Source of the DNA: Croceivirga lutea | GTDB lineage: Bacteria; Bacteroidota; Bacteroidia; Flavobacteriales; Flavobacteriaceae | NCBI RefSeq assembly: GCF_014235875.1 | Contig: NZ_JACJUK010000009.1 | Span: forward strand, 62,001 to 126,000 | Reading direction: 5' to 3' | DNA: 64,000 nucleotides | In this document: in pieces, positions 59,401 through 64,000 of the stretch | Layout: the number at the start of each line of letters is the position of its first letter | How positions within the stretch are numbered: position 1 is the first letter of the stretch | Notes under the pieces: generated by a model | The model's database searches: none | What the model saw: the letters and a program-made list of their open reading frames with translations, nothing else | What the model was told of the DNA's origin: nothing | Made by a program: the position numbers and the translations under genes

Positions 59401-62400
59401 TTGGTGTAGGTTTTGTAAATGGACAACCAGCGAATACGGCAACGGCTAATATTTTAGATAATGATAATCAACCAGGTGTTACCGGTTTATCATTCCAAGG
59501 TGACCCCGTAATTGTAAATGAAGCTGATGGTACCGCTACTGTTATAGTTGAGCTTACTGGTAACGTTCAGGGTGGTTTTTCAGTTGATTATAACTCCGCC
59601 AACAATAATGCTGAGGCAGGTTCTGATTACTCAGCAGTTACAGGCACTTTAAACTTTGCTGGTAACGATGGTGAGTCATACCCAATAACAATTCCGATTA
59701 TTGATGATAACGTAATTGAAGCAACAGAGGATTTATTTGTAAATCTTTCGAACTTATCAACCAGCTTAATAGCTATAAACGATAACCAGGCAGTTGTTCA
59801 AATTATAGATAATGATAACACTCCTGGAACAAATGGTATTTCTTTCCAGAATAATCCAATTACCGTAAATGAAGCAGACGGAACAGCGACTATTAATGTT
59901 TTACTTAATGGTAATGTTCAAGGCGGCTTCACATTAGACTACGTTACAAGAGATGATAGTGCTGATGCTGGTTCAGATTATAATACCGTTTCTGGCACAC
60001 TCACTTTTGCGGGTAATGATGGTGAAATACAACAGGTGGTAATCCCAATTTTAGATGATAATATAATTGAAGCCACAGAAAGATTCTACGTTGACCTTTC
60101 TAACCTTTCAACAAATCTTATTACTATCAATGATGCTAATGCGAGTGTTGATATTTTAGATAACGATTATATTCCTGGTGTTAATGGTATTTCTTTCCAA
60201 AATGATGCTATAACAGTAAATGAAGCAGCTGGCACAGCATCTATCAACGTAGTATTAAATGGTAATGTTCAAGGTGGTTTTGATATAGACTATGCTACAA
60301 ATGATAATACAGCAGAAGCTGGAACAGATTACACCACTGTTTCTGGAACACTTTCGTTCGCAGGAAACGACGGTGAGGTACAAACCATTACTGTACCAAT
60401 TATAGATGATAACGTAATTGAAGCAACAGAAAGATTATTTGTAAATCTATCTAATTTATCTACTACATTAATTACCATTAATGATAATCAAGCAACAGTT
60501 GATATTATTGATAACGATAATATACCAGGTACTACAGGTATCACCTTTGAGAATGATGCAATTGTAGTTGATGAAGCAGTTGGTATTGCCACAATCAATG
60601 TTTTATTAACAGGTAATGTTCAAGGAGGATTTGATGTAGATTACACCACAAATGACAATACCGCTATTTCTGGTGATGACTATACTACAAGTTCAGGCAG
60701 ACTAAGTTTTGCGGGTACAGATGGTGAAATTCAAACCATTAGTGTTCCGATTATAGATGATAATAATATCGAGCCTACAGAACAGTTATTTATTGATTTA
60801 TTTAATTTATCAACTCCATTAATTACGATTAATGATGCTCAAGGCACTGTTGATATAACAGATAATGATAATATTCCTGGTACAACTGGTATTTCTTTCC
60901 AAAATGATGCAGTTTCAGTAAGTGAAGATGACGGTACTGCTACTATAGATGTATTGTTAACAGGTAACGTTCCAGGTGGTTTCACTATAGATTTTACCAC
61001 AAATAATAATACAGCTATTGCTGGTTTAGATTATACCACCACAAATGGCACGTTAACTTTTGCTGGTACCGATGGTGAAATTCAATCTATCACTGTTCCA
61101 ATAACCGATGATAATATTATTGAAGCTACAGAGCAGCTATTAGTAGACCTTTCCAATTTAAGTACTTCATTAATTGCAATTAATGATTCGCAAGGTACTA
61201 TTGACATTCTAGACAATGATGCTATTGCAGGCACAGGTATTGCTTTTGATAATGCTAATGTTACGGTAAACGAAGCTGACGGTACAATGACATTTGATGT
61301 TCGTTTAACAGGAAATGTTCAAGGTGGATTTACAGTAAATTACACAACAGCTGATGGTTCGGCAGTTGAACCATCAGATTATACAGAAACTTCTGGAACC
61401 TTAACTTTTGCGGGTACAGATGGTGAGGTTCATAGTATTACTGTTCCAATCAATGATGATAACGTAATTGAAGCTACAGAAAATCTAACCGTTACCCTTT
61501 CAGGTTTATCAACTACTTTAATAGGAGTTAACGGTCCGTCAAACGCTAATGGAAACATTATTGACAACGATGCAAACCCAGGAGTTACAGGTATAAGTTT
61601 TGATAATAGCAACGTAACTGTGAACGAAGCTGATGGCACTATGACCTTCGATGTGGTGCTAAACGGTAATGTTCAAGGTGGATTTTCTGTAGATTATGCG
61701 ACAGCTGATGGCAGTGCAAATCAACCAAATGATTATACCCAAACCTCTGGAACCTTAACGTTTGTTGGTAACAATGGTGAGGTACATACCATTACTGTGC
61801 CTATAATCGATGATACACTTATTGAACCTACAGAAGACTTAACAGTTTCGCTTTCAAATCTATCAACAACCTTAATAGGTGTTAACGGCCCAACAACTGC
61901 CACTGGTAATATTTTAGATAATGATGCTATTGCAGGTACCGGTATTGCCTTTGATAACGATAATGTTACCGTTAACGAAGCTGATGGCACCATGACATTT
62001 GATGTTGTTTTAACAGGTAATGTTCAAGGTGGATTTAGTGTAGATTTTGCCACAGCTGACGGTACTGCAAATGAACCTAGTGATTATACAGAAACTATAG
62101 GCACATTAACCTTTACAGGAACAGATGGTGAAGTACAAACAATTACGACACCTATCATTGATGATACATTAATTGAACCTACAGAAGACTTAACGGTTTC
62201 ACTTTCTGGTTTATCTACTACCTTAATTGGAATTAATGGCCCAACTACGGCTACTGGTAATATTTTAGATAATGATGCTGTTGCAGGAACCGGTATTAGC
62301 TTTGATAATACCAATGTAACCGTTAATGAAGCCGATGGTACTATGAACTTTGATGTAGTACTTACCGGAAATGTTCAAGGTGGATTTACCGTTGATTATG

Positions 62401-64000
62401 CCACAACAGATGGCACAGCTAATGAACCAGGTGACTACACAGAAACTATTGGCACCTTAACTTTTGTGGGTACTGATGGTGAAGTGCAAACTATATCAAT
62501 TCCAATTTTGGATGATGATATTATTGAACCTACTGAAGACTTAATAGTTTCACTTTCTGGTTTATCTACTACTTTAATTGGAATTAACGGTCCTTCATCT
62601 GCAACTGGTAATATTCTTGACAACGATAACACACCTGGTGTTACCGGTATAAGTTTCGATAGTGATAACGTAACGGTGAATGAAGCTGACGGCACCATAA
62701 CCTTTAATGTAACCTTAACAGGCAATGTTCAGGGCGGCTTTAGTGTTGATTATGCTTCTGCAGATGGTAGTGCAAATCAACCTTCTGATTATACTGCAAC
62801 AATAGGTACGTTGAACTTCATTGGAACTAACGGAGAAACATATCCAATTACCATTCCTATTGTAGATGATGATATTATTGAAGCAACAGAAAACTTCACT
62901 GTATCCTTATCAGGTTTAACTACCACCTTAATCGGTATTAATGGTCCTTCAACTGCAACCGGAAATATCATAGATAATGATGCTACACCTGGAGTAACAG
63001 GTATACGTTTCGACAGTGACAATGTAACTGTAAACGAAGCTGATGGCACCATGACATTTGATGTTACCTTAACTGGTAACGTTCAAGGCGGATTTACCGT
63101 TGATTATGCAACAACAGATGGTACAGCTAATGAACCATTCGATTATACGGATACTACAGGTACACTAACCTTTGTAGGTACAGATGGCGAATCTCATAGT
63201 ATTACTGTTCCTGTAGTCGATGATGATTTAATTGAACCTACAGAAGATTTAACAGTGGCACTTTCTGGTCTTAGCACCACCTTGATAACTATAAATGGCC
63301 CTTCAACAGCCACAGGTAATATTATAGATAATGATGCTACGCCAGGTGTAACAGGTATTAGTTTTGACAATACAAATGTCACCGTAAACGAAGCCGATGG
63401 TACCATGAATTTTGACGTAGTTCTAAACGGTAATGTACAAGGTGGATTTGCCGTTGATTATGCTACAACCAATGGCAGCGCGGCTGAACCAGGTGATTAC
63501 ACAGAAACTATTGGCACATTAAACTTTGTAGGTACTAATGGTGAGGTTCAGACAATCTCTGTTCCAATTGTAGATGATGATTTAATTGAACCTACAGAAG
63601 ACTTAACAGTAGCACTTTCTGGTCTTAGCACCACATTAATTACCATAAATGGGCCTACAACAGCCACAGGTAATATTATAGATAATGATGCTACGCCAGG
63701 TGTAACAGGTATTCGTTTTGATAGTGATAATGTAACCGTTAACGAGTCTGATGGAACCTTAAACTTTGATGTTGTGCTAACAGGTAATGTTCAAGGTGGC
63801 TTCAGTGTAGACTTTGCAACAACTGATGGATCAGCTTTAGAACCATTTGATTATCAAGAAACTATTGGTACATTAAACTTTGTAGGAGTTGATGGTGAAG
63901 TGCAAACCATTTCAATTCCGATTTTGGATGATGATTTAATAGAACCTACTGAAGATTTAACAGTATCATTATCTGGCTTATCAACTACTTTAATAACAAT
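44427..64000 (+). CDS. Giant secreted Calx-beta repeat surface protein (3' truncated by window edge)
   Basis: A single reading frame runs from 44427 to the window edge, at least 6,524 residues, with no in-frame stop seen. The ATG at 44427 gives a 33-residue extension before a second ATG at 44526, which begins a good signal peptide (hydrophobic SFILLLFFSCF); either may be used. The protein has about 33 Calx-beta-like repeats (roughly 118 residues each, ending in (T)ITDND), then a non-repetitive island (about residues 3995-4783), then at least 15 more repeats. Calx-beta domains bind Ca2+ at acidic edges, and DND/DDN motifs recur here. The likely role is a surface adhesin or gliding-type protein exported by the type IX system; the sorting domain would be beyond the window. 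Confidence 0.93.
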   Translation, partial: MHKKPSRKLELKNSSITPQLIFRTLVFPLNKIRMKVATFNTLKAYSFILLLFFSCFKTLGNSHFSKTVIGNEHDPTIVEKLVKPTTDKNTFVGDVQFSSPNYTIDEDGGSLTVEVTYVGPDQAAFTIDYATLDNTAIAGTDYTATSGTLSFSGTAETLSFSVPILDNTFLNAEKEFQIDLSNISEPTITVSQSTTVAIINDNELTPTTGLSVSDFSVDESTATALFTISYSGATVEDAFTVDYVIADGTATSGTDYTATLTGQLSFLANTIDGDFQTVSVNLIDDLDIEGDETLTLTISNTNPNYIPIVTAIGTGTISDNDSNAGTGIAVDNITVNEADGTFDFSIYYTGNDVQDAFTVDYVITDGSATSGTDYTATLSGQITFPAGTADTDTQTVTITLIDDTDIESDEILTIDLSNISHSALNILDANAIATITDNDPTVTDEISVADFSIDEAAGTASFVVTYTGTNGQAAFTLDYTITDGSAISGSDYSATLTGQVSFPTGTNSGDQQAVVVTLTDDALIEGDEDLTFTLANSSNPAITIVDASATGTITDNDTTPGTGVSVADFSVDEAAGTVDFVVTYTGNDVQDAFTVDYLISDISTTSGTDYTATLSGQITFPAGTADTDTQTVTITLIDDTDIESDEILTIDLSNISHSALNILDANAIATITDNDPTVTDEISVADFSIDEAAGTASFVVTYTGTNGQAAFTLDYTITDGSAISGSDYSATLTGQVSFPTGTNSGDQQAVVVTLTDDALIEGDEDLTLTLANSSNPAITIVDANATGTITDNDTTPGTGVSVADFSVDEAAGTVDFVVTYTGNDVQDAFTVDYLISDISTTSGTDYTATLSGQITFPAGTADTDTQTVTITITDDTDVEGDESLDFTLSNISNTLLNILDASATGTITDNDPAIADEISVADFSIDEAAGTASFVVTYTGTNGQAAFTLDYTITDGSAISGSDYSATLTGQVSFPTGTNSGDQQAVVVTLTDDALIEGDEDLTLTLANSSNPAITIVDANATGTITDNDTTPGTGVSVADFSVDEAAGTVDFVVTYTGNDVQDAFTVDYLISDISTTSGTDYTATLSGQITFPAGTADTDTQTVTITITDDADVEGDESLDFTLSNISNTLLNIIDASATGTITDNDPAIADEISVADFSIDEAAGTASFVVTYTGTNGQAAFTLDYTITDGSAISGSDYSATLTGQVSFPTGTNSGDQQAVVVTLTDDALIEGDEDLTLTLANSSNPAITIVDASATGTITDNDTTPGTGVSVADFSVDEAAGTVDFVVTYTGNDVQDAFTVDYLISDISTTSGTDYTATLSGQITFPAGTADTDTQTVTITITDDTDVEGDESLDFTLSNISNTLLNIIDASATGTITDNDVATSGSVSVADFSVNENSGTVDFVVTYTGITVATPFTFDYVIADGTANSGSDYAVTLTGQISFPAGTNDGDQQVVTVTLVDDAVVETDETFDITISNSSTALVTIADGTGTGTILNDDVSGTVEFFNTNVTFTEGTDPDAIVTISYNGTIGPGQFVDFDINSVEGTATEGIDYGGGSLSHRFDDSNFGTPISIIIPLADDTTIESDEDFQIELSNLTTNIPGGVAFANGQPTYSATVTINDNDSSTVEIINGPVIVTEGTDTFARFTVVYNGTLTGLNFVRFDWSTLDGTAEDGTDYVGDSGFLLYGAIGGYTRTIDIDITDDAVIESAEEFQLILTNLTSSVGAQFDNGQPSYPATATLNDNDSGPSNGVSVADFTVDEDAGTANFVVTYNGNEVQDAFTVDYTITDVSTVSGTDYTATLTGQVAFPAGTEDGDEQNIVVTITDDTFLEEVETLEVTLSNLSTTLINILDADATGTINDNDSTPTTGLSVLDFTVNENAVSTVFNVVYNGATTQNSFTVDYVITDGSANIGSDYNTVASGTLSFPASTDDGDAQSISVSMIDDTLIEGNEDLTFTLSNISTSIINLVDADGLGTIIDNEIANASTGVSIADFTVDEAIGTVDFVVSYNGATVQDAFTVDYAITDGTANSGSDYNATLTGQLAFPAGTTSGDQQTVTVTIIDDTAIEGDQDLNGTLSNLSTTLINIVDANGVGTITDNDVATPTTGLTAADFSVDESIGTTNFVVTYNGATIEQAFTVDYTITDGSANSGTDYTATLTGQLTFPAGTADGDQQNIAVTISEDTVIEGDETIDFVLSGLSTTLINLVDANATGTIQDNDVATPTTGVSAADFTVDEDAGTVNFVVTYNGATIQDGFTVDYAITDVTTTSGSDYTATLTGQLSFPAGTTDGDQQNVSLAIIDDNLLEENETVDFTLSNLSTTLINIVDADASGTINDNDSSPTTGLSVLDFTVNENALNTNFTVVYSGATTQNSFTVDYVITDGSASIGSDYNTVASGTLTFAANTTNGNSRNVAVSLLDDTLLEGNEDLTITLSNVSTANINLVDADGLGTIIDNEIANASTGVSIADFTVDEAIGTVDFVVSYNGATVQDAFTVDYAITDGTANSGSDYNATLSGQLAFPAGTTSGDQQTITVTIIDDTAIEGDQDLNGTLSNLSTTLINIVDANGVGTITDNDVATPTTGLTAADFSVDESIGTTNFVVTYNGATIEQAFTVDYTITDGSANSGTDYTATLTGQLTFPAGTADGDQQNVAVTISEDTVIEGDETIDFLLSGLSTTLINLVDANATGTIQDNDVATPTTGVSAADFTVDEDAGTVNFVVTYNGATIQNGFTVDYAITDVTTTSGSDYTATLTGQLSFPAGTADGDQQNVSLAIADDNILEGTETVDFTLSNLSTTVINIVDGNAVGTINDNEATAGTGVSAADFTVNENGLTAQFELFYSGATVQDAFTVDYTITNGSAVSGTDFNATLTGTVTFPAGTTNGDSRTVTVTIIDDARIEGNEDLSITFSNSSLAVVPILDADGLGTIIDNDVATPTTGLTVSDFSVSESIGTVNFVVRYNGATVQNAFTVDYAITDGTANSGSDYTATLAGQLSFPANTTNGTQRTVTLTISDDTVIEGTENLNFQLSNLSNSLINLVDPNAVGTITDNDIKTPTTGISVADFTVDEAVGTTNFVVTYNGADVEDEFTVNYSITDGSANSGSDYSATLAGQITFPAGTTNGDLQNVAVTITDDAFIEGDEDLDITLSGLSTTLINLVDGNATGTIQDNDLITPTTGLTVADFSANESVGTVDFVVTYNGASIQNSFTVDYSIFNGTAASGSDYTATLSGQLTFPAGTVDGDQQTVTVTILNDGTIEGDEDFRLELANLSNPSLNLVDSEGVGTILDDDIANASTGISVLDFSVNESAGTINMVVTYSGATVQNSFTVDYVIADDSAIHGVDYNTVQSGQLVFPNNTSNGNQQLVSVAILEDTLIEGNENVTITLSNLSTTLVNLIDANGIGTINDNDTALPSTGLSVSDFTVNENVATADFIVTYNGATVQDEFTVDYAITDGSANSGIDYNGTLSGTLTFAAGTTDGTQQNISVSITNDALIEGDEDVDFTLSNLSTTLLNLVDATGVGTIIDDDTATPTTGISVADFTVDESVGSTQFVVTYNGATLQDGFTVDYEITDISTTSGNDYSATLTGQLTFPAGTADGDQQTIPVTINEDTFIEQNESLNIQLSNLSSLLINTVDGQALGTINDNDNNATTGIDFTSLAVSSNEGDPGDTVNAIFTITFNGDVDAGENIEVDYLVNNGTAFNSTDFTASPTVTTLVFNNVVKTHNVIIPIINDNVIELTESYNFDLVAIRSNVGIQLLNNRAVGTINDDDGGGLSIAGFNVVEQSTVRNFEITYNGDTTPGGFTIDYVVTDGTAASGDDYTVAVASGTLTFTGNNGEVRSVPITILEDSFIEFDETLEITISNPSNPQVGISSNTATGIIGNNDSGSIAITGFTVDEIFTTENFEFTYTGDPVQGGFAVNYQIVDVTTSTGNDYTVSSQTGTLNFTGTDGQVIQVPVDILQDAIIEGNENLRIEITGITPSFIGITNASAVGTILDIDHQPTAEDDSFVVFRDQSNKVLDVLPNDDYGFDGPAAVNALQIVSPPSNGTLTVNNNGTPGNPLDDYFDYQPNPSFNGYDSFIYQIVDSNGSTVSATAYLYINDTNLKKDFEIRFQGNVHGDFTMIANNVLSRNATADYNGGAGNHNFNDNVFVDIDSDPTTFNSTRANLANPEPTLSCLNIERAYIYWAAADKPYGVDGFGLTTGTGNTADEPTWNFNEIKLMLPGQSSYTTIAADEVLYRGRDEGFQNDPYVCVKDITAEVNALATPFGNYQVGNIKATELDLYSYSGSHTGTSGGWQIVFVYENISLDPKNITLYDGYVHTYASNGEGETEFNFSGFQTIPAGNVNTGMIIGSLEGDQDLGGDQLLINDTSSNWTNISTPMRAANNFFNSRITIDGLDYTDRSPASTNTLGYDAAKFQLNNSGNSLIGNDQTFARFKITTDQESYGLYLMGMSVDVYQPSLGALSLTANATGPFNAGDIVPLSLDVTNSGNDDIINLSISTVIPDEAEFVGVGTLPAGVTHNYDSATRTLEFTSQDGITNMGDSYQLDFDIQLKDQCYFLETACSASFEVQATASFSGTTNTDMIVSTSSGTTDACGIGEYDPTIIDVQQPAQVNWATVVGSLDRTISCDNITQYNAAQALEPVPAICSFTVVKVPGSFVQSASCPSEGTYTNVWTFTDACGRVSDTYTQVITVEDNAAPTFNESLPADSFAAYDNVPAPQTLTANDNCDTNATVNFSESYIGDNSGTDYTIVRTWSTTDCAGNNRMHTQNIFVTENGAAIGVAINDITVNEIDGTATLEVTNTGNVTGGYTVTFSTANGSAQQPGDYTSDSGTLTFTGNHNEVRTITIAIGNDNLIEPTEDFTVNIANGTNTPTINKSAGVITILDNDNVVGTGVSFDSNSITVTEGTDTFARFTVTFTGNIAPGENVTFDYNTSDGSAEEPADYLEITGTGVFTSSTNTVFIDVPIIDDNVIEQTENLIVLLTNVQSNIGVGFVNGQPANTATANILDNDNQPGVTGLSFQGDPVIVNEADGTATVIVELTGNVQGGFSVDYNSANNNAEAGSDYSAVTGTLNFAGNDGESYPITIPIIDDNVIEATEDLFVNLSNLSTSLIAINDNQAVVQIIDNDNTPGTNGISFQNNPITVNEADGTATINVLLNGNVQGGFTLDYVTRDDSADAGSDYNTVSGTLTFAGNDGEIQQVVIPILDDNIIEATERFYVDLSNLSTNLITINDANASVDILDNDYIPGVNGISFQNDAITVNEAAGTASINVVLNGNVQGGFDIDYATNDNTAEAGTDYTTVSGTLSFAGNDGEVQTITVPIIDDNVIEATERLFVNLSNLSTTLITINDNQATVDIIDNDNIPGTTGITFENDAIVVDEAVGIATINVLLTGNVQGGFDVDYTTNDNTAISGDDYTTSSGRLSFAGTDGEIQTISVPIIDDNNIEPTEQLFIDLFNLSTPLITINDAQGTVDITDNDNIPGTTGISFQNDAVSVSEDDGTATIDVLLTGNVPGGFTIDFTTNNNTAIAGLDYTTTNGTLTFAGTDGEIQSITVPITDDNIIEATEQLLVDLSNLSTSLIAINDSQGTIDILDNDAIAGTGIAFDNANVTVNEADGTMTFDVRLTGNVQGGFTVNYTTADGSAVEPSDYTETSGTLTFAGTDGEVHSITVPINDDNVIEATENLTVTLSGLSTTLIGVNGPSNANGNIIDNDANPGVTGISFDNSNVTVNEADGTMTFDVVLNGNVQGGFSVDYATADGSANQPNDYTQTSGTLTFVGNNGEVHTITVPIIDDTLIEPTEDLTVSLSNLSTTLIGVNGPTTATGNILDNDAIAGTGIAFDNDNVTVNEADGTMTFDVVLTGNVQGGFSVDFATADGTANEPSDYTETIGTLTFTGTDGEVQTITTPIIDDTLIEPTEDLTVSLSGLSTTLIGINGPTTATGNILDNDAVAGTGISFDNTNVTVNEADGTMNFDVVLTGNVQGGFTVDYATTDGTANEPGDYTETIGTLTFVGTDGEVQTISIPILDDDIIEPTEDLIVSLSGLSTTLIGINGPSSATGNILDNDNTPGVTGISFDSDNVTVNEADGTITFNVTLTGNVQGGFSVDYASADGSANQPSDYTATIGTLNFIGTNGETYPITIPIVDDDIIEATENFTVSLSGLTTTLIGINGPSTATGNIIDNDATPGVTGIRFDSDNVTVNEADGTMTFDVTLTGNVQGGFTVDYATTDGTANEPFDYTDTTGTLTFVGTDGESHSITVPVVDDDLIEPTEDLTVALSGLSTTLITINGPSTATGNIIDNDATPGVTGISFDNTNVTVNEADGTMNFDVVLNGNVQGGFAVDYATTNGSAAEPGDYTETIGTLNFVGTNGEVQTISVPIVDDDLIEPTEDLTVALSGLSTTLITINGPTTATGNIIDNDATPGVTGIRFDSDNVTVNESDGTLNFDVVLTGNVQGGFSVDFATTDGSALEPFDYQETIGTLNFVGVDGEVQTISIPILDDDLIEPTEDLTVSLSGLSTTLIT
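45406..48582 (+). repeat. 708-bp higher-order tandem repeat (A-B domain pair, four and a half copies)
   Basis: Two Calx-beta types alternate: A (GTGVSVADFSVDEAAGTVDF) and B (DEISVADFSIDEAAGTASF). A starts near 45406, 46108, 46816, 47524 and 48232; B starts near 45757, 46465, 47173 and 47881. The unit is 708 bases (236 codons), so gain or loss keeps the frame. 45531-45835 is identical to 46239-46543 over 305 bases. The first half of the first A is diverged. Confidence 0.9.
50030..52879 (+). repeat. 1,425-bp tandem duplication of a four-domain block (two copies)
   Basis: Copy 1 covers about 50030-51454 and copy 2 about 51455-52879, offset 1,425 bases (475 codons, in frame). Matching domain starts are SVLDFTVNENA, SIADFTVDEAIG, TAADFSVDESIG and SAADFTVDEDAG. 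The last three domains are nearly identical between copies with scattered single-base changes; the first domain has diverged more. Confidence 0.88.
56413..58775 (+). other. Non-repetitive island of the giant protein (cadherin-like, unassigned, DUF11-like and HYR-like modules)
   Basis: This region encodes about residues 3996-4783. In order: a cadherin/Big-like module (about 4000-4102, with DVLPNDDYG and PNPSFNGYDSFIYQ); a 350-residue globular part I cannot assign (about 4110-4460, with CLNIERAYIYWAAAD, GGWQIVFVYEN and several isolated Cys); a DUF11-like module (about 4465-4590, with LDVTNSGND); and two HYR-like modules (about 4617-4780, with ISCDN, CPSEGTY, FTDACGRVSDTY and TTDCAGN). Cys occur almost only in this island. 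Confidence 0.7.
58776..64000 (+). repeat. Calx-beta array 2, at least 15 tandem units, cut by the window edge
   Basis: Units of about 117-118 codons have a different consensus from array 1: GVTGISFDNxNVTVNEADGT, then GNVQGGFxVDYAT, SDYTETxGTLTFxGTDGEVQ, ITVPIIDDxxIEPTEDL, LSGLSTTLI, and GNIxDND. Starts are about 58780, 59107, 59470, 59827, 60178, 60529, 60880, 61231, 61580, 61930, 62284, 62635, 62990, 63345 and 63700. Units from 61231 on are the most alike. Spacings are 351 or 354 bases. Confidence 0.92.

Noticed and set aside
45545-63406. Many open frames of 60-96 codons on the minus strand opposite the giant gene, some identical to each other
   Set aside because: They recur at the repeat period, lie antisense to strong coding sequence and show no family features; they are shadows of the repeats.
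44713-64000. Regular tandem repeats that could be taken for a CRISPR array or satellite DNA
   Set aside because: The period is about 354 bases, the repeats are translated in one frame and they vary by codon, as expected for protein domain repeats.

Overview
The window looks like chromosomal DNA of a marine-type member of the Flavobacteriaceae (Bacteroidota). The evidence is low GC, almost no Shine-Dalgarno sequences, several -7 elements of the Bacteroidota form TAnnTTTG, and typical flavobacterial neighbourhoods (pyrE / birA / rsfS-ftsH-LUD-cdsA-psd, and lipA beside small sigma factors). The species cannot be named from this sequence.

Layout. 1-8.5 kb is dense housekeeping DNA: the end of an M14 carboxypeptidase, a Nudix hydrolase divergent from pyrE, an SRPBCC protein, birA, then a tight plus-strand operon rsfS-ftsH-LUD-cdsA-psd-ACBP. 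8.6-16.7 kb is one long minus-strand run: a LytS/LytTR-type two-component system heads an MBL-fold hydrolase, a dienelactone-hydrolase-like protein, a GH109-type glycosidase, a GHMP sugar kinase, a sugar-phosphate nucleotidyltransferase and a sterol-desaturase-family membrane enzyme. 17-21 kb carries a PepSY-like membrane protein, a GH3 glycosidase lipoprotein and a secreted alpha/beta hydrolase. 21-33 kb holds an EamA transporter, valS, a DUF1573 protein, an aspartyl protease with a PDZ domain, an aminotransferase-murB pair, an ECF sigma/anti-sigma pair, a small Cys-rich membrane protein, a second sigma factor, lipA and a GAPDH. 33-44 kb has a TPR hybrid histidine kinase, lpxK, a Nif3-like protein, a coiled-coil protein, DUF4174, a kynurenine-monooxygenase-like enzyme, a light/DNA-repair group (DUF2256, CRY-DASH, FeS-type photolyase) and a short ClpP.

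The last 19.6 kb (44427 to the window edge) is a single open reading frame with no in-frame stop. It encodes at least 6,524 residues of a secreted giant surface protein with about 48 Calx-beta-like repeats in two arrays. The arrays are separated by a roughly 790-residue non-repetitive island that includes cadherin-like, DUF11-like and HYR-like modules. Array 1 contains nested recent duplications: a 708-bp two-domain unit (four and a half copies, with tracts of about 300 bp identical) and a 1,425-bp four-domain block (two copies). This gene is the most unusual object in the window. It is probably a calcium-binding adhesin exported by the type IX system, but the C-terminus that would prove this is outside the window.

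No tRNA, rRNA, CRISPR array, transposase or phage gene was seen. Apart from the giant gene, no gap without a gene exceeds about 290 bases.
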